Source: Sphingomonas sp. NFR15
Lineage (GTDB): Bacteria; Pseudomonadota; Alphaproteobacteria; Sphingomonadales; Sphingomonadaceae
Assembly (NCBI RefSeq): GCF_900103265.1
Contig: NZ_FMWX01000004.1
Coordinates: forward strand, 1 to 64,000
Direction: 5' to 3'
DNA: 64,000 nucleotides
Shown: piece after piece, positions 55,521-63,781 of the stretch
Numbering within the stretch: the stretch's first letter is position 1
How the letters are laid out: every line of letters starts with the position of its first letter
Notes under the pieces: generated by a model
Told to the model about the DNA's origin: nothing
Databases searched by the model: none
The model's input: the letters and a program-made list of their open reading frames with translations, nothing else
Translations under genes and position numbers: made by a program

Positions 55521-57415
55521 CGCGAGAGCAGCGCCGCCTCACCCCAGGTCACCGGCAGCGTGGCCGGATCGGCAATCGCCGATCGTGCGACGAGTTCGAC
55601 GATCTTGACGCCCGAGACGTCCGCGGTGAGCTGCTGCCCGGCATCGCCCCATGCCAGCGGCTTGCTGGTCGCGAGCGGCTTGCCGTCGCCATAGACGGTG
55701 AAGGTCACCGCCGCCCGGTTGCGCGCGGAATCATTGACCCCGACGGTTGCGACGAAGCGCCGATAGTTCTGGTTGCGCACCTCGAGCCGCGAGTTGGCGA
55801 GCACGCCCACGCCGGTGTCGAAGGTCTTGCCGGCGACACGGAGCGCCTCGCCGTACGGCGCGCTGTCGGCCTGCGCACCGCCCCAACCGGCGTAGATCGG
55901 GCGCTCGCCGCTGCCCTTGGTACCCTGCCAGCCCGTCGCGGAACGGTGGATGGTCGGGTCGGGCGCGGGCTCTACCACGCCGTCGATCGCCGGATTGACA
56001 TTGCCGGGCTGTTCGGAAAGGTACAGGCCATCGGCTAGGATCCGCGCGCCCTTCGCCTTGAACATCAGCGTCTGGTGCGGCTCGAGGTGCAGCTTGGCCA
56101 TGCCGCGGAACGTCTTGCGCGCGCCGCTCCACAGATCGGTGAGCGCGACGTCGGCGTCGGCGCGGAACTTCATCTGCGCGGCGGTGAGATCGACGTCGAT
56201 GGGTGCGGCGCTGCGGTTAAAGATCGCCACCGCCTTGTCACCGGTGCTCAGCGTCTTGACGAAGGTCTGTACCTCGTCGCTGTCGAACGCGACCACCGCC
56301 TGATGACCACCCACGTCCTGGTTGACCGCGATCACATCGGCGTTGCCGAACACGTCGAGCAGCGCCTTCGGCGCGCTGCGCAGATCCATCCCGATCATCA
56401 GCGGCGCGTCGATCATCGCCCACATCGAGAGGTGCGAGCGGGCTTCGGTGACATGGTTGGCGTCGAAATCGCCCTTGCCGATGTACAGCATGTCGGGATC
56501 GTTCCACGAGCCTGGATGCGCGTAAAACGCGCGCTTGGCGGCGCTGTCGAAATTGGTGAGCATGCGGCCCCATGTCGGGTTGATGTCATCGCTGGTGCGC
56601 GAGAGGCTGCCGAAATCCTTGCCCCAGGCGCGCACGTTCCCCGCGCCCCAGATGCACAACGACAGCAGGAAGTCGCCATCGGGATTGTTGCGGACCAAGG
56701 CTGCGTTGATCTGGCGGAACAGCGCCTGGACGGCGGGAATGTCCGAGCGCGCGACCGAGTCCATGTCGAGCAGCGGCTTCAGCGCGCGATAGGCGCCGGA
56801 CTTCACCTTCTCGCTATCGACACCATAGGCGCGCAGCCCGCAACCATCGACCTTGATGAAGTCGAAACCCCAGCTCGAGAAGAACAGCGCGATGTCCTGG
56901 TCGATATGCCCGTACAGCCCGACTTCGCGCTCCTGCACGGTGCCTTTGGGCAGATCGGTGTCGTCAGGCGAATAGGCTTGCGAACAGGTGTTGCGGCCGA
57001 GATCGGAATAGATGCCGACCTTGAGCCCCATCGCATGGACCCGGTCCGTGAAGGGCCGGAAGGTCGGGAGGTCGGTGCCCGCGACGGCGGAGGGGAAGCG
57101 CGCCGTGCGGATGACGAGATTGCCATCGGTGAGGCGGCGCTTCGACCACCAGCCATCGTCGATATTGACGTAACGATACCCCTTGCCGGCGAGCCCGCTG
57201 TCGACCAGCGCCTGCGCGGAGCCGATGATCTTGGCCTCGTCGATGTCGGTGGCGAAGGCGTTCCAACTGCTCCAGCCCATCGGCGGGGTCTGCGCGTGGC
57301 CAGACGTATAGGCGGACCAGCGGCCGGTCGGCGCGAGCGGATCGCCCTGCGCTCGTGCCGCGAAGCCGGGGAGCACCGCAGCCAGTGCTAGCGCCGTACC
57401 GAAAACCCTCTTCAT
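55517..57415 (-). CDS. GH27 alpha-galactosidase with C-terminal NPCBM module
   Basis: This 632-aa exported enzyme removes terminal alpha-galactose. The signal peptide (1-22) ends ARAQ. GH27 landmarks are PPMGWSSWNAF (45-55), YVNIDDGWW (82-90), the nucleophile Asp190 in DFIKVDGCG and the acid/base Asp277 in RTSDDI. After a beta-sandwich, residues ~480-632 form an NPCBM-like domain (PIYAGWGGAQADSAPYG, FDTGVGVLANSRLEV). ATG 57415 follows GGGAGG by 8 nt. It converges on the TPR-GT gene sharing CTAG. An operator-like palindrome is ~80 bp upstream. Confidence 0.95.
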   Translation of the reverse strand: MKRVFGTALALAAVLPGFAARAQGDPLAPTGRWSAYTSGHAQTPPMGWSSWNAFATDIDEAKIIGSAQALVDSGLAGKGYRYVNIDDGWWSKRRLTDGNLVIRTARFPSAVAGTDLPTFRPFTDRVHAMGLKVGIYSDLGRNTCSQAYSPDDTDLPKGTVQEREVGLYGHIDQDIALFFSSWGFDFIKVDGCGLRAYGVDSEKVKSGAYRALKPLLDMDSVARSDIPAVQALFRQINAALVRNNPDGDFLLSLCIWGAGNVRAWGKDFGSLSRTSDDINPTWGRMLTNFDSAAKRAFYAHPGSWNDPDMLYIGKGDFDANHVTEARSHLSMWAMIDAPLMIGMDLRSAPKALLDVFGNADVIAVNQDVGGHQAVVAFDSDEVQTFVKTLSTGDKAVAIFNRSAAPIDVDLTAAQMKFRADADVALTDLWSGARKTFRGMAKLHLEPHQTLMFKAKGARILADGLYLSEQPGNVNPAIDGVVEPAPDPTIHRSATGWQGTKGSGERPIYAGWGGAQADSAPYGEALRVAGKTFDTGVGVLANSRLEVRNQNYRRFVATVGVNDSARNRAAVTFTVYGDGKPLATSKPLAWGDAGQQLTADVSGVKIVELVARSAIADPATLPVTWGEAALLSR

Positions 57416-57492
57416 TCCGCTATCCTCCCGTTCGCACGCCCGAATCCGTGGCCGTTTGCCGGCCCCTCCGCTTAGCAGCGGCTCACCGAAAC

Positions 57493-57506
57493 TGTTAGCG
57501 CTACCG
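57493..57506 (-). promoter_or_regulatory. xyl-box-like operator upstream of GH27
   Basis: The minus strand reads CGGTAGCGCTAACA, which differs at one position from the palindromic xyl-box TGGTAGCGCTAACA reported for xylan regulons of Xanthomonas (recalled, not looked up). It is centred on GCGC as expected for a LacI-family site and lies 78 bp before the GH27 ATG. The rest of the 57416-57890 gap contains no clear gene or promoter. Confidence 0.5.
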
Positions 57507-57890
57507 AAAACAATATCCGCACGATCGTCTCATGGCGGCAGGGGAAAGGTCCAGCCTCCTCGCGCGCAGGGCATGATGCAAACCGCTGGAATATATGTTG
57601 ATTTGGCAGAAGCGCTCCGACCGCTCGCCGACGGCGTGCTAAAGATGAAGTCGGTCACACCGATTTCCGCCTAGGCCTTTATGCTCCAAGGAACGCGATC
57701 AAACTCTTTCAGGACAAGTTCAGGTAGCGCTCATACGCCTACAAGACACTCGCGTGGCATACTCCTCCAATATAAACCGCGAGCAACCATTTGCATTGTC
57801 GTGAGACGTTGGACATAAGAGACAGGCTACAAATCAACCCCTCGCCCGCAGCGCGCGTCCATCGCCGCTCGATCATATGGACACAGTGTC

Positions 57891-58415
57891 ATGGCTGAAG
57901 AAACCTTGAACCCCATCGAACTCGCGACCGAACTGACGATCGCATGGCTTGGAAATCAGAACAACCGCGTGTCGGCGGAAGATGTGCCGGCGTTCCTGCG
58001 CACGATGCACGGCACCCTCCTCGAACTCGATTCGGGATCGAGCGCGACGGAGACCACAGGCGAAGAAACTCCGGCCGCCGATGCGTTCACGCCCGCCGTA
58101 TCGGTTCGCAAATCGCTCGCCTCGAAAGATTACATCATCTCGATGATAGACGGCAAACCGTACAAGACACTGCGCCGCCATCTTTCGACCCACGGCCTCA
58201 CGGATGTGCAGTATCGCGAACGCTACAACCTGCGGCCGGATTATCCGATGGTTTCCGAGAATTACTCACTCGCGCGGCGGGCGATGGCGCAGCGGATCGG
58301 CCTCGGCCGCAAGGGCCGCGGCGCGGCACATGCTCCCGAGGAGGCATCGGCCACGGGCGAACCCGACGCGGCATCCGCCAAGCGCACCCGCCGCAAAGCC
58401 GACGAGACCGCGTGA
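57891..58415 (+). CDS. MucR/Ros-family transcriptional regulator
   Basis: This 174-aa regulator has an N-terminal helical part and a MucR zinc-finger-like DNA-binding region. The region around 80-140 (GKPYKTLRRHLSTHGLT, YRERYNLRPDYPMV, RRAMAQRIGLGRKGRG) fits the family. The position normally occupied by the first zinc ligand Cys is Ser84 (IISMID), while Asp87, His97 and His101 remain. The C-terminal tail is Ala/Lys/Arg-rich. ATG 57891 lacks a clear ribosome-binding site. Such regulators control polysaccharide and cell-surface genes in alphaproteobacteria, and the nearby loci fit that role. Confidence 0.9.
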   Translation: MAEETLNPIELATELTIAWLGNQNNRVSAEDVPAFLRTMHGTLLELDSGSSATETTGEETPAADAFTPAVSVRKSLASKDYIISMIDGKPYKTLRRHLSTHGLTDVQYRERYNLRPDYPMVSENYSLARRAMAQRIGLGRKGRGAAHAPEEASATGEPDAASAKRTRRKADETA

Positions 58416-58591
58416 GCGGAAAGCGTCGCCCGATAAGGATCGGGCGACGCATCAATAGCGCCGCGCCTGAACGCGAGCCGTGACACCGCGGCCTTTGCCG
58501 CAGCTACTCTTAACTTAAGACAGTAAGAAAAATCGGAACGATCACACTGGCTTGCCGGTTCATGCCATCACACGGAAGAGGATTTCCCAAG

Positions 58592-59035
58592 ATGCGCAAT
58601 GTACTTCTCGCCACCGCTATCGCCGCATTACTTCCCGCCGCCGCTCTGGCACAATCGACCACTGGCTCAACGGGGCAATCGACCAGCGGGTCGGGCACCA
58701 TGGGCGGAACACAATCATCGACGGGGTCTACCTCGGGTCAGTCGATGCAGTCGGGGACCGATCAGACGACGGGAAGCTCATCTTCAAAGAAAAGCGGCTC
58801 ATCGCATCGCGGCCGTCATGGCTCGGGATCGACCGGTTCGTCGTCGACCGGTCAAAATGGAATGGGTGGCATGAGCGGCACGACGGGTTCCACCGGCGAT
58901 ACCACCGGTTCGATGGGCGGTACCACCGGTTCGACGAGCGGCACTGCCGGTTCGATGGGCGGCACGGCCGGTGGCACCACCACCAGCCCGATGGGCAGCA
59001 CTGGCGGCACGGGCGGCGGCACCTCGCCGCAATAA
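58592..59035 (+). CDS. low-complexity Gly/Ser/Thr-rich secreted protein
   Basis: This 147-aa protein has a good signal peptide (MRNVLLATAIAALLPAAALAQ). The rest is almost only Gly, Ser and Thr with Met, Gln and Lys, arranged in degenerate GSMGGT/TGSTSG repeats plus a short basic KKSGSSHRGRHG patch. It has no fold-like core and would be disordered. AGAGGA lies 9 nt before ATG 58592; an upstream ATG at 58562 makes a longer N-terminus without a signal. Function unknown; a surface or matrix component is possible. Confidence 0.7.
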   Translation: MRNVLLATAIAALLPAAALAQSTTGSTGQSTSGSGTMGGTQSSTGSTSGQSMQSGTDQTTGSSSSKKSGSSHRGRHGSGSTGSSSTGQNGMGGMSGTTGSTGDTTGSMGGTTGSTSGTAGSMGGTAGGTTTSPMGSTGGTGGGTSPQ

Positions 59036-59053
59036 GCTCACGATTGCGGACAC

Positions 59054-59084
59054 ACGGCGGGCCGAGCGACCCTCGGCCCGCCGT
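59054..59084. terminator. 13-bp hairpin after the low-complexity gene
   Basis: ACGGCGGGCCGAG pairs perfectly with CTCGGCCCGCCGT around CGACC. It is placed 19 bp after the stop. The run after it (TGTCCC) lacks a strong T tract, so it may terminate weakly or stabilise the mRNA. Confidence 0.6.
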
Positions 59085-59202
59085 TGTCCCTGCCATCGAT
59101 CGCGCGCGCGTACCCAAGGTGCGCCCGCTCCTCCGATAGCCTGACGATCTGCGGCCGAGCTTATTGTGGCGTAGCGCATGGCGCGATGGCATAGGCCGCG
59201 CC

Positions 59203-59763
59203 ATGTTCGCGATCGACTCCGTCCGTTCCATCTATCAAGGTTGGCTCAACCTGGTGATGGTGAGATTGCGCACGCCCGATGGCGTGACGTTCGACCGGCA
59301 CGTCATCGAACTTGGCAAGGCCGTCGTAGTACTCCCCTACAACCCCGCGACCGGCATGGCGTTAACCGTCTCGATGCCGCGCGCGCCGGTCACCCTCCTC
59401 GGTTTCCCCAACATGCTGGAGGCGATCGCCGGCAAGCTCGACAGCGACGATCCCGAGGAATGCGCGCGCCGCGAGGCGATGGAGGAAGCCGGCGTGCGCC
59501 TCGACGCGCTCGATCACGTCGGCTGCATCTGGCCGATGCCAAGCAACGCGACCGAACGGCTGGACTATTTCCTTGCCCCATATGCCGATACCGACCGGAT
59601 CGCGTCAGGCGGCGGGCTTGCGGAAGAACACGAAAACATCACCGTTCACGAGATCCCGTTGGCCGAACTTTGGGCAAGGTACGAGGATAGTCGTCTTCCC
59701 GATGGCAAGCTGGTCACGTTGCTGCTTGCGCTGCGGGTGCGCAGGCCCGATCTGTTCGCCTGA
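59203..59763 (+). CDS. Nudix hydrolase, NudK-like
   Basis: This 186-aa Nudix protein has the metal-binding box AGKLDSDDPEECARREAMEE (~76-95) in the AGLLDxDxPE form of GDP-mannose pyrophosphatase NudK and ADP-ribose pyrophosphatases. It starts at ATG 59203 with FAIDSVRSIYQG. It likely hydrolyses a nucleotide-sugar. Both this gene and the downstream methyltransferase (minus) end within 20 bp of each other. Confidence 0.88.
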   Translation: MFAIDSVRSIYQGWLNLVMVRLRTPDGVTFDRHVIELGKAVVVLPYNPATGMALTVSMPRAPVTLLGFPNMLEAIAGKLDSDDPEECARREAMEEAGVRLDALDHVGCIWPMPSNATERLDYFLAPYADTDRIASGGGLAEEHENITVHEIPLAELWARYEDSRLPDGKLVTLLLALRVRRPDLFA

Positions 59764-59782
59764 CCGGCGGCGCTTGCCAGGG

Positions 59783-60766
59783 TCACCCTTCCCTGACGCG
59801 CCGGCCCTCACGCTCCAGCGCGATCTGGTCATCGTAGAACCGCACCAACTCGGGGACGTCGATCGGCTGATCCGCCAGGCGCCCGTGAAAAAACAGCGCC
59901 GGTGCCGCGTCGAGCGCGACGCGGGTGCCGGTGAAGCGATCGAGGAAGCGCAGCCAGAAGAACGGCAAGGTCGCGACGTGCCCGGCTTTCTTGCTGCGTA
60001 GCAAGGACTGCGCGAGTGCCCGCAGCGCGAGCAGCACGCCGGTGCCCAGTCCCGATGCGCTGCCAAGCGCTAGTACGTCGAAATGCCGGAACATCCAGCG
60101 GAGGCCGCTCGGGGTCCAGCGAGAATAATCATAGGCGCCCTCGCACACCGACCACAGATAGGCCGTCGTCGCGAATACCTGTCCGCCCGGGCGCAGCACG
60201 CGGCGGATTTCGCTGACGACCTGGATCGGATCGACTGTCAGTTCGAGCACCGCCTGAATCCAGACCGCGTCGACGCTGGTGTCCTTGAGCGGAATGCGGT
60301 GTGCGTCGGCCAGAAAGGTGATGTTGGGCGAGGCATAGATGTCGAACGCCACCACCCCGACCTTGTCGGATTCGTAGAGCGGCTCGGCGCGGCTGCCGAT
60401 CGCGCCGCCGCCGATGACGAGGACAAGCGGCCGTTCGCGCGGCGATCGTTCGAGCTCGGCGATGACGGTGCGCGCGAAATGGCGCGCGATCGGGTTGATC
60501 CCGTAGACGATCCGCCCGAACCACCAGCGCAACCGATCACGCTTCCAGACGCTTGCACCGCCGGTCGCCAGCATGGTTTCGCGGTCGAGCACGCTGCCGC
60601 TGAATTCGATCAGCACATCCTGACCGCCGACCTGATCGAACGATGCCGTGGGGCAATCGACCGCCGCACACGTCACGGGTCCGTCGTCGGCGGGCACGTC
60701 GAGCCGGGCGCCGCACGCCGGGCAGGCGAGAAGATCGGAGATCGTGGCCAGGTTCGTGATCAGCAT
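59783..60766 (-). CDS. SAM-dependent methyltransferase with N-terminal zinc ribbon
   Basis: This 327-aa protein has an N-terminal four-Cys site (Cys15, Cys18, Cys33, Cys38) resembling a Trm112-like ribbon, then a class-I methyltransferase core with LVLVIGGGAIGS (SAM loop), VVAFDIY and LADAHRIPLKDTSVDAVW. The C-terminal third has a hydrophobic helix and an unassigned domain. It is the last gene in the minus-strand acyl-carrier operon (55 nt after the ACP stop). The substrate is unknown; a small acyl or sugar intermediate carried by the ACP is plausible. Confidence 0.85.
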   Translation of the reverse strand: MLITNLATISDLLACPACGARLDVPADDGPVTCAAVDCPTASFDQVGGQDVLIEFSGSVLDRETMLATGGASVWKRDRLRWWFGRIVYGINPIARHFARTVIAELERSPRERPLVLVIGGGAIGSRAEPLYESDKVGVVAFDIYASPNITFLADAHRIPLKDTSVDAVWIQAVLELTVDPIQVVSEIRRVLRPGGQVFATTAYLWSVCEGAYDYSRWTPSGLRWMFRHFDVLALGSASGLGTGVLLALRALAQSLLRSKKAGHVATLPFFWLRFLDRFTGTRVALDAAPALFFHGRLADQPIDVPELVRFYDDQIALEREGRRVREG

Positions 60767-60821
60767 GAGATGCCCCTATCCCGTCGTGACCGTGCCGAAT
60801 ACGACCACCCCATCGTGAACG

Positions 60822-61067
60822 TCAGCGCGCGGCCTTGCGCTCGATCAGTGTGAGCAGCGCCCTGACGTTGGTCAGCTTCTCGATATCGCCCGAACCGATC
60901 TTGATGTCGAAGGCGTCTTCGACGGCGAGGATCAGATTGATATGGCTGAGCGAGGTCCACCGCGCGACATCGGCGGCGGTCATGTCGTCGCGCAAGACCA
61001 AATCGTCGTCGTCGAAAATGTCCCGAAAGATGCCGGTGAGTTCCTCGACAATCTCGTCGTGCTGCAT
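60822..61067 (-). CDS. acyl carrier protein
   Basis: This 81-aa acidic four-helix carrier protein starts MQHDEIVEELTGIF. The phosphopantetheine-binding Ser39 is in RWTSLSHINL; the usual Asp before Ser is Thr here, a variant seen in some dedicated ACPs. ATG 61067 has AAAGGA 7 nt upstream; ATG 61109 further up overlaps the previous gene and is less likely. It lies between an acyltransferase and the methyltransferase in one operon, with FkbH at the head, so it is probably the carrier for the FkbH-loaded unit. Confidence 0.9.
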   Translation of the reverse strand: MQHDEIVEELTGIFRDIFDDDDLVLRDDMTAADVARWTSLSHINLILAVEDAFDIKIGSGDIEKLTNVRALLTLIERKAAR

Positions 61068-61101
61068 CGCTTCGTCCTTTTCGATACCGTTGGAAAGAGT
61101 G

Positions 61102-61692
61102 TCAGCCATCGGCACGGTTACGCCAGATGACGCGTCCGGGAACACCGAACACGGTGGCGCCAGCCGGCACGTTCCCGGTCACCACCGTGTTGAGGCCGAT
61201 TGTGGCGCCGTCGCCGATCCTCACCTTGCCGACGATCTTCGCGCCAGGCCGCACGGTGACATCGTTTCCGATCGTCGGGCAATCGTCGTCATTGGAATAG
61301 CCGATGCTTACCTGCTGGTTGAGCCAGAAATTCGCACCGATCCGCTCCGCCGCGACCATCGTCGAGAAGCCGTGCTGAATGAAGCACCCAGGGCCGAGAT
61401 CGGGGATGTCCAGATAGAGGCTGGCGAGCGGCGGCATCATCCAGCGATAGGCGCGCGAACCCGGCAACCGCAGATAGGCGAGGTTGCGATACTCCCTGAA
61501 GAACACCATCAAATACATGTGCCGATGGAGTAAGGCGAAACCCGTCGGCTCCTCGTGAAACAGGATAGTGCACCAGCGGCGGATGTCGGCGCGGATCGGC
61601 GCGCCGGCCCTGCTGAACGCGACGAGCAAAAGCGTGGGCCAGAGCCGGACGAGATTGAGCAGGAGTACGAACTGCTTTGCCGCCGCCTTCAT
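61102..61692 (-). CDS. hexapeptide-repeat acyltransferase (serine acetyltransferase-like)
   Basis: This 196-aa protein has an N-terminal helical, partly hydrophobic part (residues 5-30) and a C-terminal left-handed beta-helix (GPGCFIQHGFSTMVAAERIG, TIGNDVTVRPGAKIVGKVRIG, GLNTVVTGNVPAGATVFGVP) of the CysE/LbH class. It should transfer an acetyl or other acyl group. ATG 61692 begins 19 nt after the FkbH stop, and it ends 34 nt before the ACP, giving a tight operon. Confidence 0.9.
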   Translation of the reverse strand: MKAAAKQFVLLLNLVRLWPTLLLVAFSRAGAPIRADIRRWCTILFHEEPTGFALLHRHMYLMVFFREYRNLAYLRLPGSRAYRWMMPPLASLYLDIPDLGPGCFIQHGFSTMVAAERIGANFWLNQQVSIGYSNDDDCPTIGNDVTVRPGAKIVGKVRIGDGATIGLNTVVTGNVPAGATVFGVPGRVIWRNRADG

Positions 61693-61711
61693 CCGCGCGT
61701 CCGCCGATCGC

Positions 61712-63601
61712 TCACGTCGCGCTCCCCCGAATGTCGTTCACGCTGATATTAAGCGCGTCGGGCAGCGGACGGTCAAGATCGAAGCGCCAACGCGTCTCGC
61801 CGTGATCCGCGCCGTCCGCCACGAAACCCAATCTCGGGTAATGCTCGCGGACCATGTCGTTACGCTCGGTCGGCACGTAACGCCCGAGCAGTGCCGTCGC
61901 ACCCAGACGCTTCGCCTCGCCAGCGACGACTCCCAGGCACGCGGTCTCGACACCACGCCCGAGCACGCGGCAGCTCATCAGCCAGGTTTCGAGATCGAGC
62001 TCGCCGCCGGGCGTGAGATGCCCGATCACGATCGCGATGACACCATTGTCGCCAAAGGTGTCGCGGAGCCGGAACTGCAACGCCAGCGCGTTCGGATCGG
62101 CGATGAGCGCGGCAATCTCCGCGTCGGTGTAGCGGCGCGTCGTGAGGTTGAACTGGTTGGTCTTGTTGACCAGTTGCACGATCCGCTGCTGGCCGGCCGC
62201 GTCGAAGCGCTGCCATTCCAGCACCATGTCGAGGCTTTCCAAGTAGCTCGTGATGTCGAGACCGCTCGCACGGGTCTTCTCGCGGGCGGCATTGGCGGCG
62301 TACAAAGCGGTACGCTCGCGATCCTCCCGCGTGACCGCCAGCGCCTCGAAATAGCCGGCGCGCGCCAGCGTTCCGGCGTAGAGCGCCGCATCCTCGGGCA
62401 GTTCAGGCACGCGCACCATCGGCAGCGCGCTGCGGACGAGATTGCGCTCGAACGGATTGTCATCGACGAACACGAGCGAATCCAGGCCGATGCCGATCTC
62501 ATCGGCGATGCGGCGCAGGTTCGTCGGCTTGTCCTCCCAATTGGCGACGAAGCTGGTGATATGGTCGAGACGCAGAAGCATCTCCGGGTGCTGTTCGAAC
62601 GCCGCGCGCGCGACGGCGTCGTCGTTTTTCGAGCAGACCGCGAGCAGCACGCCGCGTTTCATCAGATCGAGCGCGTAGCGTTGCAACGACAGGTATGCCT
62701 CGCCTTCCGCGCTGCCCTGCCCGAGCACGATTCCGCCCAACCCGTCGTCGCCGATGACACCGCCCCACAGCGTATTGTCGAGATCTAACACCAGACATTT
62801 GGCGGAACGCCCGCGCCGCGCCAAGACCGGCCGCAACGCCAGGTCCGCATAATGCTGGGCCGCCGCCGGCGAGATTTCCTGCTTGCCCTTCAGCCACAAC
62901 ACCGGATCATGCCACGCGGCGAGGCCGTCATGCACGGCAGCATCGTCGATCGCCAGCAGGTCGATGCCTTCCTCGGTGGCGGCCGTGCGCAGACGCGCGT
63001 TCAGCGCAGCGGCCATCCGCGCCGGCGATCCGGGGAGCGCGTGCTCGTTCGAGCCCATCAGCGGCAACATCCGCGGCAGAACGGTTTGCTGGATCACCTG
63101 CGCCCCGAACCCCGCGATCACGCCACGCCACGCCGCGCGAAGACGCTCCATCGTCGCATCGAGCGCGGCGTCTGGCGCATCGCTGATCTGCTCGCCGACG
63201 AGGTGGGTGGCATCGAGCGCGAACAGCACGACCTCCGGCGCGAAGGCGTGCAGAGCCGAAGCCGGATCCGCGATCTCGCGAAGATATTGACCATATGGCG
63301 CGAGATAACAGTCGATCAGGAACCCGTGGCGCGCACCCACCGCGCGCAGCGCCGGCAGCAGATGATCGAGCGTCGAGGCGCCGAGCACCGCGAGCCGAAG
63401 CGGCGCCAAGACACCGGCATAGCGGGCGGGATCAGCGATCTTGCGCAACCGGCGGTCGAGTTTGAAGATCTGGGAGAAGCCGAGTTCATACTGGGCCAAC
63501 TGCCGGACCTGCTCGGCGAGCGCGCTATCGGGCAGGGACTCGTCCGACGTCAGATAGGGAATGTCCGCGCTGGTCAGCAGCCAGTCGAGCCGTGTCCGCA
63601 T
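61712..63601 (-). CDS. FkbH-like HAD-IIIC / GNAT protein
   Basis: This 629-aa protein has an SGNH-like N-terminal part (~60-250), a HAD-IIIC domain with the catalytic Asp273 in VLDLDNTLWGG (271-281), and a C-terminal GNAT-like domain (~455-600; e.g. LRDTFGDNGVIAIVIG). In polyketide and related pathways FkbH homologues take 1,3-bisphosphoglycerate, dephosphorylate it and load a glyceryl unit on an ACP. ATG 63601 starts the frame. It is the first gene of the operon with acyltransferase, ACP and methyltransferase. Confidence 0.9.
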   Translation of the reverse strand: MRTRLDWLLTSADIPYLTSDESLPDSALAEQVRQLAQYELGFSQIFKLDRRLRKIADPARYAGVLAPLRLAVLGASTLDHLLPALRAVGARHGFLIDCYLAPYGQYLREIADPASALHAFAPEVVLFALDATHLVGEQISDAPDAALDATMERLRAAWRGVIAGFGAQVIQQTVLPRMLPLMGSNEHALPGSPARMAAALNARLRTAATEEGIDLLAIDDAAVHDGLAAWHDPVLWLKGKQEISPAAAQHYADLALRPVLARRGRSAKCLVLDLDNTLWGGVIGDDGLGGIVLGQGSAEGEAYLSLQRYALDLMKRGVLLAVCSKNDDAVARAAFEQHPEMLLRLDHITSFVANWEDKPTNLRRIADEIGIGLDSLVFVDDNPFERNLVRSALPMVRVPELPEDAALYAGTLARAGYFEALAVTREDRERTALYAANAAREKTRASGLDITSYLESLDMVLEWQRFDAAGQQRIVQLVNKTNQFNLTTRRYTDAEIAALIADPNALALQFRLRDTFGDNGVIAIVIGHLTPGGELDLETWLMSCRVLGRGVETACLGVVAGEAKRLGATALLGRYVPTERNDMVREHYPRLGFVADGADHGETRWRFDLDRPLPDALNISVNDIRGSAT

Positions 63602-63781
63602 TCTGGTTCAGCGCCTCGCGTTCGGTTCACATGCCGTATCCCCGGCGCTTTATCCGTCGCCGCCGGCAAAGCAAGCGCTCGCGGCTTCGGCGCCGGCTCA
63701 TGACATTGATAAAGTGGGTGACCTGCGGTTTCGCAGACGATACGGGTCGAACGGCTCGCCAGACTAGAACGGGGTCCACAG

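Noticed and set aside
57456..57674. 72-aa plus-strand ORF in the GH27-MucR gap
   Set aside because: No ribosome-binding site or motif, and it overlaps the operator-like palindrome; not supported.
58640..59030. Possible CRISPR-like or tandem repeat array
   Set aside because: The repeats are short degenerate codons of the Gly/Ser/Thr protein, with no regular spacer/repeat unit.
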